Assembly (NCBI RefSeq): GCF_019038595.1
Contig: NZ_JAHOPF010000003.1
Span: forward strand, 248,001-312,000
Origin: Kaistella soli
Lineage (GTDB): Bacteria > Bacteroidota > Bacteroidia > Flavobacteriales > Weeksellaceae
Reading direction: 5' to 3'
DNA length: 64,000 nt
Shown one piece after another: positions 25,200 through 34,049 of the stretch. The translations under genes were made by a program, and so were the position numbers. Under the pieces are notes generated by a model, which saw only the letters and a program-made list of their open reading frames with translations, was not told the DNA's origin and ran no database searches. Every line of letters starts with the position of its first letter. The first letter of the stretch is position 1.

Positions 25200-27416
25200 A
25201 TGAAGAAACAGATACTTTCAGTTGGCCTTTTAATCGCTGCCATGTCAGCACATGCTCAAATGAAATACGAACCGGTAAGCGATACTTTAAAAATTCAGCT
25301 TATTGAAGATATTAACCTTCATAAAACCGGTAATCCGAATGTAGCAAAACCTTTATCGACAAAATCGAATCTCACGATGATGGAAACGCCGCAGCCGATT
25401 GCGATTGTTACCCACGAAATTATTGAGCAGCAGCAGGCAAAACAGTTGAGCGATGTTTTACAGAACGTGAATGGTGTGTATATCACTTCTTCCCGCGGTA
25501 ATTCACAGGACAGTTTTGGGGGAAGAGGTTTCAGTTTGGGAAACGACAATATTTTTAAAAACGGTACAAGGATCAACAGCGGTGTTTTCCCGGAAGTATC
25601 AGGTTTGGAAAGAGTTGAAGTTCTGAAAGGTGCCAACGCCATGCTCTATGGAAATACAGCTGCCGGCGGAATTATTAACATGATTACCAAAAAGCCGAGA
25701 TTCAATAACGGTGGAAGCATCGGATTAAGCGGCGGAAGCTGGAATTCTTACAAACCTACTGTAGATTTTTATGGTCCGCTTTCAGATAAAGTGGCTTACC
25801 GTGTGAATGGTGCTTACGAATACGCTGAAAGTTTCCGAGATGTAGTGGAGTCACAGAAATATTACTTCAATCCTTCTTTCTTATTTAATTTAGGTGAAAA
25901 ATCACAGTTAATTGTTGAAGCTGATTATCTTAAAAATGATTTCACTCCGGATTTCGGAATTGGTACAATTACAAATAAAGATCTGAGCTATACCTTGAAT
26001 GATAAAGTGGACCGGAATGTTTTTTTCGGAACCGACTGGCAATATCAAAATGTTGAGCAGGCTTCTACGAATATCACATTCAATCACCAATTAAGTACCA
26101 ACTGGACTTTAAATGCTGTCGCTTCTTACCAGAATTATACAAAAGATTATTTTTCTTCTGAAAGAGTGCAGTGGGGTTATGCAAACGCTAGTGCTACCCG
26201 TTTATCATGGTCAAGACCGTTTAATAAAACGTATAACGAACAGAATTACGGTTCGGCGCAGGTGAACATTAACGGTGAATTCAATACAGGGAAGATCAAT
26301 CACAAAGTATTATTGGGAACGGATGCAGATTATGGTCAGGCTGATTCTTATACCTATAATCTTGGTGCAACGACTAATATTCTGTATTTAGATGATCCTT
26401 CAACTTGGGGAAATGTCGCAATGCCAACTTCTGCAGACAAAGATAAAACAAGAGCAACAACGCGCAGAATTGGTGCTTATATCCAGGATTTTGTCGGCCT
26501 GACAAAAGAGCTGAAAGTAATTGCCGGGCTCCGGTGGTCGTATTTGGAAAATATGCCGTCTATCAAGTCAGATTATCTGAAGAATGGCGAAAAATCTATT
26601 GTTAAAAATTCCGCGACTTCGGATCAGGCGTTTTCTCCTAAAATTGGTCTGGTATATATGCCGAATGATAATTTATCTGTTTTTGCCACTTATACCAATT
26701 CTTTCACTGCAAATTCCGGAAGAACAGTTTTTGATGAACCTTTAAAACCGACTACAATTGATCAGTATGAAGTTGGGGCTAAAAAGAATTTTTGGAACAA
26801 TACCATAGCAGTTAATCTTTCCCTTTATCAGATTATTTATCATGATTTTTACCAAACAGCACAGTTTGCTGCAGATGGAGTTACGCCAAATTCAGATACA
26901 GCGGTTAAAGAATTCGCCGGGAAAATGAGGAGTCAGGGCGTAGAACTTGATATCACAGGTAACCCGACAAAAAACATTTCTATCATTGGTGGTATTTCTT
27001 ACAACAATTCAGTTTATTTAGATACGCCGGCACTCACAGGATATGTTGAAAAACAGAAATTAGTCCGCACTCCGGCTACTACAGCCAATGCATCAGTGTT
27101 TTATAAATTTACAGAAGATCTGAAAGGTCTGAAACTGGGCGTAAGCGCATATTATGTAGGCGACCGATTAGCCGGGTGGAACGATACGAAAACAGGAAAT
27201 AACAGTTTAGCGGCAAGAAACGGTGTTTCCAGAATTTTTAAAGTGAAAGATTTTACAACGGTGGCATTGTCCGCAGGATATGAGTGGAGTAAATTCGCTG
27301 TCCAGGGGAAAGTGGGGAATTTATTTGATACGGAAAATTACAACGTTCACGAAAACTACTCTGTAAACCCAATTACTCCAAGAAACTATTATTTAACATT
27401 AACATACAAACTATAA
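25200..27416 (+). CDS. TonB-dependent siderophore receptor
   Basis: A 738-residue outer-membrane receptor with a signal peptide (1-19). The TonB plug domain covers about 55-175 (PQPIAIVTHEIIEQQQAKQL, RVEVLKGANAMLYG, GGIINMITKKP), and a 22-strand beta barrel follows to the C-terminal aromatic-rich end YYLTLTYKL. There is no carboxypeptidase-like N-terminal extension, unlike SusC-type receptors. The layout resembles ferrichrome/FhuA-like siderophore receptors; the ligand is inferred only from family. Iron control is suggested by the two Fur-like sites. A PepSY-type protein follows. Confidence 0.93.
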   Translation: MKKQILSVGLLIAAMSAHAQMKYEPVSDTLKIQLIEDINLHKTGNPNVAKPLSTKSNLTMMETPQPIAIVTHEIIEQQQAKQLSDVLQNVNGVYITSSRGNSQDSFGGRGFSLGNDNIFKNGTRINSGVFPEVSGLERVEVLKGANAMLYGNTAAGGIINMITKKPRFNNGGSIGLSGGSWNSYKPTVDFYGPLSDKVAYRVNGAYEYAESFRDVVESQKYYFNPSFLFNLGEKSQLIVEADYLKNDFTPDFGIGTITNKDLSYTLNDKVDRNVFFGTDWQYQNVEQASTNITFNHQLSTNWTLNAVASYQNYTKDYFSSERVQWGYANASATRLSWSRPFNKTYNEQNYGSAQVNINGEFNTGKINHKVLLGTDADYGQADSYTYNLGATTNILYLDDPSTWGNVAMPTSADKDKTRATTRRIGAYIQDFVGLTKELKVIAGLRWSYLENMPSIKSDYLKNGEKSIVKNSATSDQAFSPKIGLVYMPNDNLSVFATYTNSFTANSGRTVFDEPLKPTTIDQYEVGAKKNFWNNTIAVNLSLYQIIYHDFYQTAQFAADGVTPNSDTAVKEFAGKMRSQGVELDITGNPTKNISIIGGISYNNSVYLDTPALTGYVEKQKLVRTPATTANASVFYKFTEDLKGLKLGVSAYYVGDRLAGWNDTKTGNNSLAARNGVSRIFKVKDFTTVALSAGYEWSKFAVQGKVGNLFDTENYNVHENYSVNPITPRNYYLTLTYKL

Positions 27417-27441
27417 ATTCCCGTTAAATTTTTCATTTGCG

Positions 27442-27471
27442 CAAAAGTAGAGGCTTCGGTTTCTGCTTTTG
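27442..27471 (+). terminator. Intercistronic hairpin after the receptor gene
   Basis: CAAAAGTAGA pairs imperfectly with TTTCTGCTTTTG around GGCTTCGG. The stem is not followed by a long T-run, so it may be a partial terminator or an mRNA-stabilising hairpin between receptor and PepSY gene. Confidence 0.5.
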
Positions 27472-27491
27472 TCTTAAAACTACTAAAAACT

Positions 27492-28007
27492 ATGGATAAA
27501 ATTAAAAACACAAAAACTTTCATGAGAATCGTTCACCGTTATCTGGGGTATTTCATGGCAGGAATAATGACAGTGTATGCGGTGAGCGGCGTACTGTTGG
27601 TTTACAGGGACACGGGTTTTCTGAAACAGGAAAAAAAATATGAAAAAGTTTTCGCCAAAAATCTCGACGAAAAAAAGCTCCAGAAAGAAATCAAAATAAA
27701 AGGGTTTGAGGTTGAAAAAACTGAAAACGGAATTATGTACTTCAAAGACGGAACCTATAATTCCGCAACCGGAGAAGCCAAATACACCAAGAAAGAACTT
27801 CCTTTCGTTCTGAACAAAATGACTCAGCTTCACAAGTCACAGTCCAAAGACACGCTGTCACCGCTGAATACTTTTTTCGGAATCTCGCTGTTTTTCTTTG
27901 TAATATCAAGTTTCTGGATGTTTAATGTAAAATCAAAAGCATTTAAAAGAGGCATGTATTATACAGCAGCAGGCTTGGTTTTAGCAATTATTCTTGTTTT
28001 TATTTAA
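27492..28007 (+). CDS. PepSY-associated transmembrane protein, likely iron-uptake partner
   Basis: A 171-residue protein with a membrane helix at about 17-35, a periplasmic PepSY-like region (about 40-115) and two C-terminal helices (about 122-142 and 150-169). The start MRIVHRYLGYFMAGIMTVYA resembles PepSY-type iron reductase proteins, which have more helices. Placed 75 bp after a siderophore receptor, it may take part in ferric-siderophore reduction in the inner membrane, an inference from context. Confidence 0.7.
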   Translation: MDKIKNTKTFMRIVHRYLGYFMAGIMTVYAVSGVLLVYRDTGFLKQEKKYEKVFAKNLDEKKLQKEIKIKGFEVEKTENGIMYFKDGTYNSATGEAKYTKKELPFVLNKMTQLHKSQSKDTLSPLNTFFGISLFFFVISSFWMFNVKSKAFKRGMYYTAAGLVLAIILVFI

Positions 28008-28073
28008 ATACAGTCGCATTACAAAAATTCTGGAATTCATCTGTTTGAAAAACTAAATCTTATCTAATCGGAA

Positions 28074-28103
28074 TTGTTGCATTGAAATTTTTTGCTATCT
28101 TTG
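28074..28103 (+). promoter_or_regulatory. Promoter of rpsP
   Basis: TTG at 28074-28076 and TATCTTTG at 28096-28103 with 19 bases between. The -7 box matches the consensus perfectly. The ATG follows at 28150. Confidence 0.7.
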
Positions 28104-28149
28104 CACCCTTATAATTAATCGGGACGAGTTCCCACAAAATCAAACATTT

Positions 28150-28758
28150 ATGTCAGTAAAAATCAGATTACAAAGACACGGTAAAAAAGGAAAACCTTTT
28201 TTCCACATTGTTGTTGCAGATGCAAGAGCTAGAAGAGATGGTAAATTCATCGAAAAAATTGGTACTTACAACCCAATCACCAACCCTGCGGTTATTAATT
28301 TGGACGTAGATGCAGCAGTAAAATGGTTAAACAATGGTGCGCAGCCAACCGATACTGCAAAAGCAATTCTTTCTTACAAAGGAGCACTTTACAAAAAACA
28401 CTTACAAGGTGGTGTTGCTAAAGGCGCATTCTCAGCTGAAGAAGCAGATCAAAAATTTGCTGCTTGGGTAGAAGAAAAAGAAAAAGCTGTTGAAAACAAA
28501 AAAGATTCTTTGACTAAAGCTCAGAAAGATGCTAAAAAAGCAGCTCTTGAAGCAGAAGTAAAAGTAAACCAGGCTAGATTAGACGCAGCAGCTAAAATTG
28601 AAGCTGATGCTAAAGCAGAAGCAGATGCTAAATTAGCAGAAGAAAAAGCAGCTGAAGAAGCAGCTAACGCTCCTGTTGCTGAAGAAACTGCAGAAGTTGC
28701 TGAAACTACTGAAGAGCCAACTGCAGAAGCAGAAGGTACTGAAGAAGCACAAGCTTAA
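28150..28758 (+). CDS. rpsP: 30S ribosomal protein bS16 with long C-terminal extension
   Basis: The first 80-85 residues are a canonical bS16 ([20 protein letters not shown], then [13 protein letters not shown]), which binds 16S rRNA during 30S assembly. An extension of about 115 residues follows, rich in Ala, Glu and Lys, probably helical ([20 protein letters not shown]), ending in an acidic tail. Total 202 residues against about 82 in E. coli; long tails are known in flavobacterial bS16. rimM follows after a terminator, giving the classic rpsP/rimM proximity but without trmD. Confidence 0.95.
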   Translation: MSVKIRLQRHGKKGKPFFHIVVADARARRDGKFIEKIGTYNPITNPAVINLDVDAAVKWLNNGAQPTDTAKAILSYKGALYKKHLQGGVAKGAFSAEEADQKFAAWVEEKEKAVENKKDSLTKAQKDAKKAALEAEVKVNQARLDAAAKIEADAKAEADAKLAEEKAAEEAANAPVAEETAEVAETTEEPTAEAEGTEEAQA

Positions 28759-28791
28759 TTTTATTCTGTATACTTTACAAGATAATACAAA

Positions 28792-28823
28792 CAGAGACGC
28801 CAGTTTTGGCGTCTCTGTTATTT
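28792..28823 (+). terminator. Hairpin terminator after rpsP
   Basis: CAGAGACGCCA and TGGCGTCTCTG form an 11-bp stem with loop GTTT, followed by TTATTTT, about 30 bases after the rpsP stop codon. Confidence 0.9.
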
Positions 28824-28833
28824 TAAAACCTTT

Positions 28834-28841
28834 TATATTTG
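28834..28841 (+). promoter_or_regulatory. -7 box TATATTTG of rimM
   Basis: Perfect TAnnTTTG match between the rpsP terminator and rimM (ATG at 28892), suggesting rimM has its own transcript. Confidence 0.5.
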
Positions 28842-28891
28842 CAATGGAAAAGCACCTTTACAGTGTTTGTTCTAGCTAAAAAAAAATCAGA

Positions 28892-29434
28892 ATGAAAAAA
28901 GAAGATTGCTATTTCTTAGGAAAAATTACCCGCAGACACGGTCTTCACGGAAATGTCTTCCTGAAACTTGATACGGATCAACCGGAAATGTATAATAAAC
29001 TGGACTCTATTTTTGTAGAAGTTAACGGATTGCTGGTTCCGTTTTTTGTCGCAAAACAGTCCTGGAGCAAAGGCGAAACGCTGATCATCTCCTTCAAAAA
29101 CTCTACAGAAGCACTCGTAGACCAGTCTCTTGGAAAAGACGTTTACCTTCCGCTTTCAACCCTTCCGAAACTTACCGGAAACAAATTTTACTACCATGAA
29201 GTGGTAGGTTTCGAAATCCGGGAAGAAGACGGCAAAAGCTGCGGAATTATCGAATCGGTGAATGATCAGACCGGTCAGCATTATTTCCTTCTCAATCTGG
29301 CGGACAAACAGATCGTTATTCCTATCATCAAAGACTGGATTTTAGAGCTGAACCGCGAAGAAAAATATTTAAAAATGGCGCTTCCGGAAGGATTAATGGA
29401 TGTTTTTCTTATTCCTTCGAAAAAAGATGAGTAA
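28892..29434 (+). CDS. rimM: Ribosome maturation factor RimM
   Basis: A 180-residue 16S rRNA processing factor with an N-terminal RimM domain (about 5-85: YFLGKITRRHGLHGNVFLKL) and a C-terminal PRC-barrel (about 97-172, YYHEVVGFEI). It binds uS19 and helps 30S head maturation. The length and motif order are normal. The downstream gap holds palindromic element copy 4. Confidence 0.93.
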   Translation: MKKEDCYFLGKITRRHGLHGNVFLKLDTDQPEMYNKLDSIFVEVNGLLVPFFVAKQSWSKGETLIISFKNSTEALVDQSLGKDVYLPLSTLPKLTGNKFYYHEVVGFEIREEDGKSCGIIESVNDQTGQHYFLLNLADKQIVIPIIKDWILELNREEKYLKMALPEGLMDVFLIPSKKDE

Positions 29435-29450
29435 AATTCAGTGGTTTTCT

Positions 29451-29534
29451 GGGGCGACATATTCCGCCTTCCACTCCCGCTTTTTTACTCCTCTGCGCTC
29501 CGTAAAAAGAGCTCCGTTCAAGTCGGGTCGCAGC
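29451..29534 (-). repeat. Dispersed palindromic element, copy 4 (rimM/asnS gap)
   Basis: On the plus strand it runs GGGCGACATATTCCGCCTTCC, CCCGC, a hairpin TTTTTTAC...GTAAAAAGAG with loop TCCTCTGCGCTCC, and then CTCCGTTCAAGTCGGGTCGCA. The outer GCGAC and GTCGC also pair. The minus-strand reading matches the family flanks. Confidence 0.8.
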
Positions 29535-29621
29535 ACGTTAAAAGCTTAAAAATTGGGAAAAACAGGAAAAAATCTTTCTAAAATTTAAGTGCCTAGCATC
29601 AAAAATTACGCCAAATTTTAT

Positions 29622-29629
29622 TACATTTG
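29622..29629 (+). promoter_or_regulatory. -7 box TACATTTG of asnS
   Basis: Perfect -7 consensus 60 bases upstream of the asnS ATG. The -33 TTG is not clear. Confidence 0.5.
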
Positions 29630-29689
29630 TAATTATTGTTTAAAAGAATTTTGGAACCCAAACATTCCATAAGATCCATAAAAAATTGA

Positions 29690-31144
29690 ATGTCAGCAAT
29701 GAGAACGACGATTAACGAATTACTTTCAGATTATAAAAAACTATTACACCACGATATTACGATTCAGGGTTGGGTAAGAGCATTCCGCTCCAACCGCTTT
29801 ATCGCTTTGAATGACGGCTCCACAATCAATAATTTACAGGTTGTAGTAGATTTCGAAAAGTTTGACGAAAATATCCTGAAAAATATCAGTACCGCATCTT
29901 CAGTAAAGATCGTAGGTGAAGTAATAGAAAGTCAGGGAGCAGGCCAGAGCATCGAAATTATCGCCAAGAAAATTCAGATTTTGGGAGATAATTTTACCGA
30001 AGAAAGAGACAAAACCATCCTTCAGCCTAAAAAACATTCACTCGAAATTTTGCGCGAGCAGGCGCATTTGCGGTTCCGCACCAATCTTTTCGGTTCTGTT
30101 TTCAGAGTGAGAAGTGCGGTGAGTTTTGCGATCCATCAGTTCTTTAACCAAAACCAGTTCTTTTACATGAACACGCCTGTGATTACGGGTGCAGATGCAG
30201 AAGGAGCGGGTGAAATGTTCAGCGTGACCAATTTCGATATCAATAACATCCCAAGAGATGAAAACGGCGATATCGATTATGCACAGGATTTTTTCAGTAA
30301 GAAAACCAACCTTACCGTTTCCGGACAGCTTAACGTAGAAACTGCAATGATGGGATTAGGAAGGGTTTACACTTTCGGGCCGACTTTTCGTGCGGAAAAC
30401 TCCAATACTACGCGTCACCTTGCAGAATTCTGGATGGTGGAACCGGAAGTTGCCTTCAACAATCTTGAAGATAATATCGATTTGGCAGAAGATTTCCTGA
30501 AATACGTCATCGGTTACGTTCTTGAAAACTGCAAAGATGATCTGGAATTCTTAGATAAAAGATTTGCGGAAGAACAGAAACAGAAACCTGAAAAAGACAG
30601 AGCTTCTGAAGGCCTGATTGAAAAACTGGAGAATGTTATCCAGAAAAGATTCAAGAGAGTTTCTTATACCGAAGCGATTGATATTCTGAAAAACTCCAAA
30701 GAAAATAAGAAAGGAAAATTCCAGTTTCCGATAGAAGAGTGGGGCGCAGATTTACAGAGCGAGCACGAAAGATATCTGGTGGAAAAACATTTCGAAAGCC
30801 CGGTAGTACTTTTCGATTACCCGAAAGAAATCAAGGCATTTTACATGAAGCTGAATGAAGACGGGAAAACGGTAGCCGCAATGGACGTTCTTTTCCCGGG
30901 AATCGGCGAAATTATCGGTGGTTCTCAGAGAGAAGAAAGATTTGCTGTTTTAAAAGAGAAAATGAAAGCAATGAATGTTGACGAGCACGAGCTTTGGTGG
31001 TATCTTGATACCCGTAAGTTCGGTTCTGTTCCGCATGCAGGTTTTGGTCTTGGTTTGGAAAGACTTGTGCTTTTTGTAACCGGAATGACCAACATCAGAG
31101 ACGTAATTCCTTTTCCGAGAACTCCGAACAACGCGGAATTCTAA
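29690..31144 (+). CDS. asnS: Asparaginyl-tRNA synthetase
   Basis: A 484-residue class II synthetase with an N-terminal OB-fold anticodon-binding domain (about 20-115, ITIQGWVRAFRSNRFIALND) and the catalytic domain. Motif 2 is FRAENSNTTRHLAEFWMVEPE and motif 3 is GFGLGLERLVLF. The Asn-specific form (not Asp) is supported by the HxxEFxxxEPE-type block. An alternative start at 29699 would drop three residues. Followed by three tandem CTAAAAAAAA units and then rpoN. Confidence 0.95.
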   Translation: MSAMRTTINELLSDYKKLLHHDITIQGWVRAFRSNRFIALNDGSTINNLQVVVDFEKFDENILKNISTASSVKIVGEVIESQGAGQSIEIIAKKIQILGDNFTEERDKTILQPKKHSLEILREQAHLRFRTNLFGSVFRVRSAVSFAIHQFFNQNQFFYMNTPVITGADAEGAGEMFSVTNFDINNIPRDENGDIDYAQDFFSKKTNLTVSGQLNVETAMMGLGRVYTFGPTFRAENSNTTRHLAEFWMVEPEVAFNNLEDNIDLAEDFLKYVIGYVLENCKDDLEFLDKRFAEEQKQKPEKDRASEGLIEKLENVIQKRFKRVSYTEAIDILKNSKENKKGKFQFPIEEWGADLQSEHERYLVEKHFESPVVLFDYPKEIKAFYMKLNEDGKTVAAMDVLFPGIGEIIGGSQREERFAVLKEKMKAMNVDEHELWWYLDTRKFGSVPHAGFGLGLERLVLFVTGMTNIRDVIPFPRTPNNAEF

Positions 31145-31170
31145 AAAAAACTAAAAAAAACTAAAAAAAC
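31141..31170 (+). repeat. Three tandem 10-bp units CTAAAAAAAA
   Basis: The unit CTAAAAAAAA repeats three times (last unit with C at its end), starting inside the asnS stop codon. It may be simple slippage. Confidence 0.7.
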
Positions 31171-31238
31171 TTTTAACCGTCAAATAACAAGAGAGCTAGT
31201 TTTAAAATAATAACCACATAATGGAATAATTCCACAAC

Positions 31239-32717
31239 ATGCTGAAACAGAATTTACAACTTAGACTCGGGCAAAAACTTGCGCCACAACAAATCCAGCT
31301 GATGAAGTTGATACAGCTTCATACGCTTGAATTTGAAGAAGAACTTGAGCGCGAACTTGAAGAAAACCCTGCGCTTGAAAAAGTTCAGGAAGAATCAAAG
31401 GAAGACGATTACGCTTCTTTAGATGAAGGTTTTGAGGACGAAGGAACCGACAGCATCAATACAGATTTTGATGTTAACGAATATATTTTCGATGATGAAC
31501 CGGCGTACAAAACCACTTCCAGCAATTATTCCGCAGATGATGAAGAGTACGACAACGAATCGCTTTTAACGGAGGGACAGTCGCTGTATGATTATCTTCT
31601 GGAGCAGATTAATCTGAGCAGTATTGACGGTGAAGATTTGAAGATTGCCGAATATCTTATCGGAAACCTTGATAATGACGGATATCTGAGAAGAGAGATT
31701 AAACAGATTGTTGATGATTTGGCTTTCTCACAGGGGATTTACACTACTCAGGAGAAGGTGAGTGATGTTCTGGAAAATTACGTGCAGAAACTGGATCCTC
31801 CAGGCGTTGGAGCCAGAGGCTTGCAGGAATGTCTTCTTCTTCAGATCGAGAAAAAAATCAGTGCCGACAAAGCGGTAATTCTTGCGGGAAATATTCTCAG
31901 AAACCAGTTTGATGCGCTTACCAATAAGCATTACAGCAAAATTATTCAGAAGTACGATATCGAAGAAGAGGATTTGAAAGATGCTTTGGAAGTGATTTCC
32001 AAACTTTCCCCTAAAGTGGGCGGAAACTTCGATACACAGACGATTACCATTAATCAGGAAATTATTCCGGATTTTGTTCTTCAGATTAAAGAAGGAAAGA
32101 ATGGACAGGTGGAAGTTATTCCTTTGCTGAACAGCAAAAACGCGCCTACATTAAGGGTTTCTGAAGAGTACAAAGACATCCTGACGACTTATTCTCACGA
32201 TAAAAAATCTCCGGATCATAAGCAGGCAGCGCTTTTTATCAAACAGAAACTGGACGCGGCAAAATGGTATATTGATGCTATTAACCAAAGACAGAATACT
32301 CTGCTTCAAACCATTTCTGCCATTGTGAAATTACAGAAAAACTATTTTATAACGGGTGACGACAAATCTTTGAAACCTATGATTTTAAAGGATGTTGCCG
32401 ATATTACAGGTTTTGATATTTCTACTATTTCAAGGGTCGTGAAAAGTAAATATGCCGATACACCAAACGGAATCGTATATCTGAAAAGCCTTTTCTCTGA
32501 TTCACTGACCAATGATGACGGTGAAGAAGTTTCGACAAAAGAAATTAAGAATCATCTTCAGGAGGTCATCAGCGCGGAAAACAAAAGAAAACCTTTAACC
32601 GATGATGCTCTTGTTGGCCTTCTGAAAGAAAAAGGCTACAATATCGCAAGACGTACAATTGCAAAATACCGCGAACAGCTCAATATTCCGGTAGCAAGAT
32701 TAAGAAAAGAATTATAG
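31239..32717 (+). CDS. rpoN: RNA polymerase sigma-54 factor
   Basis: A 492-residue sigma-54. The N-terminal activator-responsive region is Gln/Leu-rich (LRLGQKLAPQQIQLMKLI), then comes an acidic linker (about 45-105), the core-binding domain (about 115-300), the helix-turn-helix (about 385-410, ITGFDISTISRVVKSKYADT) and the RpoN box ARRTIAKYRE near residue 475. It directs transcription with AAA+ activators from -24/-12 promoters. No enhancer-binding activator is seen in this window. Preceded by asnS with a 94-bp gap. Confidence 0.96.
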   Translation: MLKQNLQLRLGQKLAPQQIQLMKLIQLHTLEFEEELERELEENPALEKVQEESKEDDYASLDEGFEDEGTDSINTDFDVNEYIFDDEPAYKTTSSNYSADDEEYDNESLLTEGQSLYDYLLEQINLSSIDGEDLKIAEYLIGNLDNDGYLRREIKQIVDDLAFSQGIYTTQEKVSDVLENYVQKLDPPGVGARGLQECLLLQIEKKISADKAVILAGNILRNQFDALTNKHYSKIIQKYDIEEEDLKDALEVISKLSPKVGGNFDTQTITINQEIIPDFVLQIKEGKNGQVEVIPLLNSKNAPTLRVSEEYKDILTTYSHDKKSPDHKQAALFIKQKLDAAKWYIDAINQRQNTLLQTISAIVKLQKNYFITGDDKSLKPMILKDVADITGFDISTISRVVKSKYADTPNGIVYLKSLFSDSLTNDDGEEVSTKEIKNHLQEVISAENKRKPLTDDALVGLLKEKGYNIARRTIAKYREQLNIPVARLRKEL

Positions 32718-32720
32718 CAG

Positions 32721-32749
32721 AAAAGGTCAGTGAAAACTGACCTTTTTTA
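32721..32749. terminator. Bidirectional terminator between rpoN and anti-sigma-like gene
   Basis: AAAGGTCAGT and ACTGACCTTT form a 10-bp stem around GAAA with T residues on the plus side; the convergent gene ends 23 bp away. Confidence 0.85.
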
Positions 32750-32771
32750 TTTTAAATTTTTCGGCAATAAA

Positions 32772-33446
32772 TTACTGTTGCTCCTCCTCAATTTTCTGAA
32801 GTTCTGCGAGGTTTTTTCCTAATCTTTTAAGAATAATCCCATACACAATACGGTAATATATCCAGATCAGCACAACGCTGATTGCCGTCATCAGTATGGT
32901 ACCGACCAAAAACCCGATTAAGGTTGGATTATTAAGGTGAATGTTTTGTTGAGATAATACCGAGAAGGTGAAAACGGTAAGTACAATGGTAAAAAGAATA
33001 AGCAGGAAAATATTGGCCAGAATAAACAGATTCACTGTCTTCTTGAATTTGATGATCTGTAAAATTAATTTTTTAAGATTGGACTCGATATTGATTCTGC
33101 GGTAATTCAGGAAAAATCTTACGACAAAGAAAGCCGTCAGTATAAGACTTATCGCTTTGAGACCGAAATAAAGATGGGTAAAACCAGCTTCGAGACTTGT
33201 GGTGCTTTTCACACCAAGTTTTCCCAAAATGCTCAGGAAGCTGTTGGTGTCATCACCCAAAAAGCTGTAATAAAGATTCATGCAGAAAATCACGAAAAAT
33301 TCTGCAATACTGATCCACAGAATATATTTCACATAATTTCTGGATGATTTGTTCAGCATGGATTCAATCTCCGTGCTGTTGTATTTTGGCCGAACATCCT
33401 GCTCCTGCCAAGATTTCTTGAAATTATCTAGATCAAATTCAGGCAT
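32772..33446 (-). CDS. Membrane protein next to ECF sigma factor, possible anti-sigma factor
   Basis: A 224-residue protein with an N-terminal cytoplasmic segment (1-35, FDLDNFKKSWQEQDVRPKYN) and about four or five membrane helices (about 40-62, 90-110, 130-155, 165-195). Its start overlaps the sigma gene by eight bases on the same strand, an arrangement typical of sigma/anti-sigma pairs. No zinc-binding HxxxCxxC motif is present, so the role as anti-sigma is inferred from position and topology alone. Homologues are sometimes mislabelled as beta-carotene monooxygenases. Confidence 0.65.
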   Translation of the reverse strand: MPEFDLDNFKKSWQEQDVRPKYNSTEIESMLNKSSRNYVKYILWISIAEFFVIFCMNLYYSFLGDDTNSFLSILGKLGVKSTTSLEAGFTHLYFGLKAISLILTAFFVVRFFLNYRRINIESNLKKLILQIIKFKKTVNLFILANIFLLILFTIVLTVFTFSVLSQQNIHLNNPTLIGFLVGTILMTAISVVLIWIYYRIVYGIILKRLGKNLAELQKIEEEQQ

Positions 33447-33930
33447 GTTTTTCCATTAATTGTTTTAAAGTCTTTTTCAGTCTGTTCATTTTCACCCTTG
33501 CGTTCACTTCGGTAATTCCTAAGTTTTCTGCGATATCTCTGTAAGGCAAATCGTCCAGATACATCATCACAATGGCTCGTTCCACATTCGGTAACATTTT
33601 TACCACTTTATAAAGCAGAGAAACCTGCAGCTGTTTTTCGTCATCATCTTCCACAAAATCTTTATGATGATAATCCATCAGTTCATCGGTTTGCGGTGAT
33701 TTTGTTTTTTTTCTGAAAAGCGTAATGGCGGTATTCAGGGCCACACGGTACATCCAGGTTGAAATTTTCGACTGTCCTTTGAATGAGTCGTAGGAGCGCC
33801 AGAGTTGTAACACAATTTCCTGAAAAAGATCTTCTTCATCTTCAAGCGAATTGGTGTAAAGCCGCGAAACCTTGATAATCAGACCCTGATTATCTTTTAT
33901 CAATTTCGAAAATTCTTGCTCTTTACCCAA
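33439..33930 (-). CDS. ECF-type RNA polymerase sigma factor
   Basis: A 163-residue sigma-70 family ECF factor with region 2 (about 10-80, LYTNSLEDEEDLFQEIVLQL, then ISTWMYRVALNTAI) and region 4 (about 105-160, MYLDDLPYRDIAENLGITEV). The best start is TTG at 33930 (MGKEQEFSKL). A -7-like TATATTCG lies 28 bases upstream and would give a short leader. The following gene overlaps it by eight bases and is a likely regulator. Target genes are unknown. Confidence 0.92.
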   Translation of the reverse strand: MGKEQEFSKLIKDNQGLIIKVSRLYTNSLEDEEDLFQEIVLQLWRSYDSFKGQSKISTWMYRVALNTAITLFRKKTKSPQTDELMDYHHKDFVEDDDEKQLQVSLLYKVVKMLPNVERAIVMMYLDDLPYRDIAENLGITEVNARVKMNRLKKTLKQLMEKHA

Positions 33931-34037
33931 AACCGGTCGGAAATTTTAAGTAGCGAATATAACATTTTTGGGTGAATTTTATGGCACAATCCTTTCACGA
34001 AAGAAATTCGCATCCTGCAACTCTCAACCAAAAATTA

Positions 34038-34045
34038 TATCTTTG
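34038..34045 (+). promoter_or_regulatory. -7 box TATCTTTG abutting lptB start
   Basis: TATCTTTG ends four bases before the ATG at 34050 and lies downstream of an in-frame ATG at 33972. It supports the shorter start and a nearly leaderless transcript. Confidence 0.55.
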
Positions 34046-34049
34046 CTTT

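Noticed and set aside
31141-31170. CTAAAAAAAA triplicate as a regulatory repeat
   Set aside because: It begins in the asnS stop codon and is simple homopolymer-rich sequence, best explained by slippage; kept only as a repeat feature.
33972-34049. Longer start for LptB at 33972
   Set aside because: The -7 box TATCTTTG lies inside this stretch; family proteins start at MILRGENLI.
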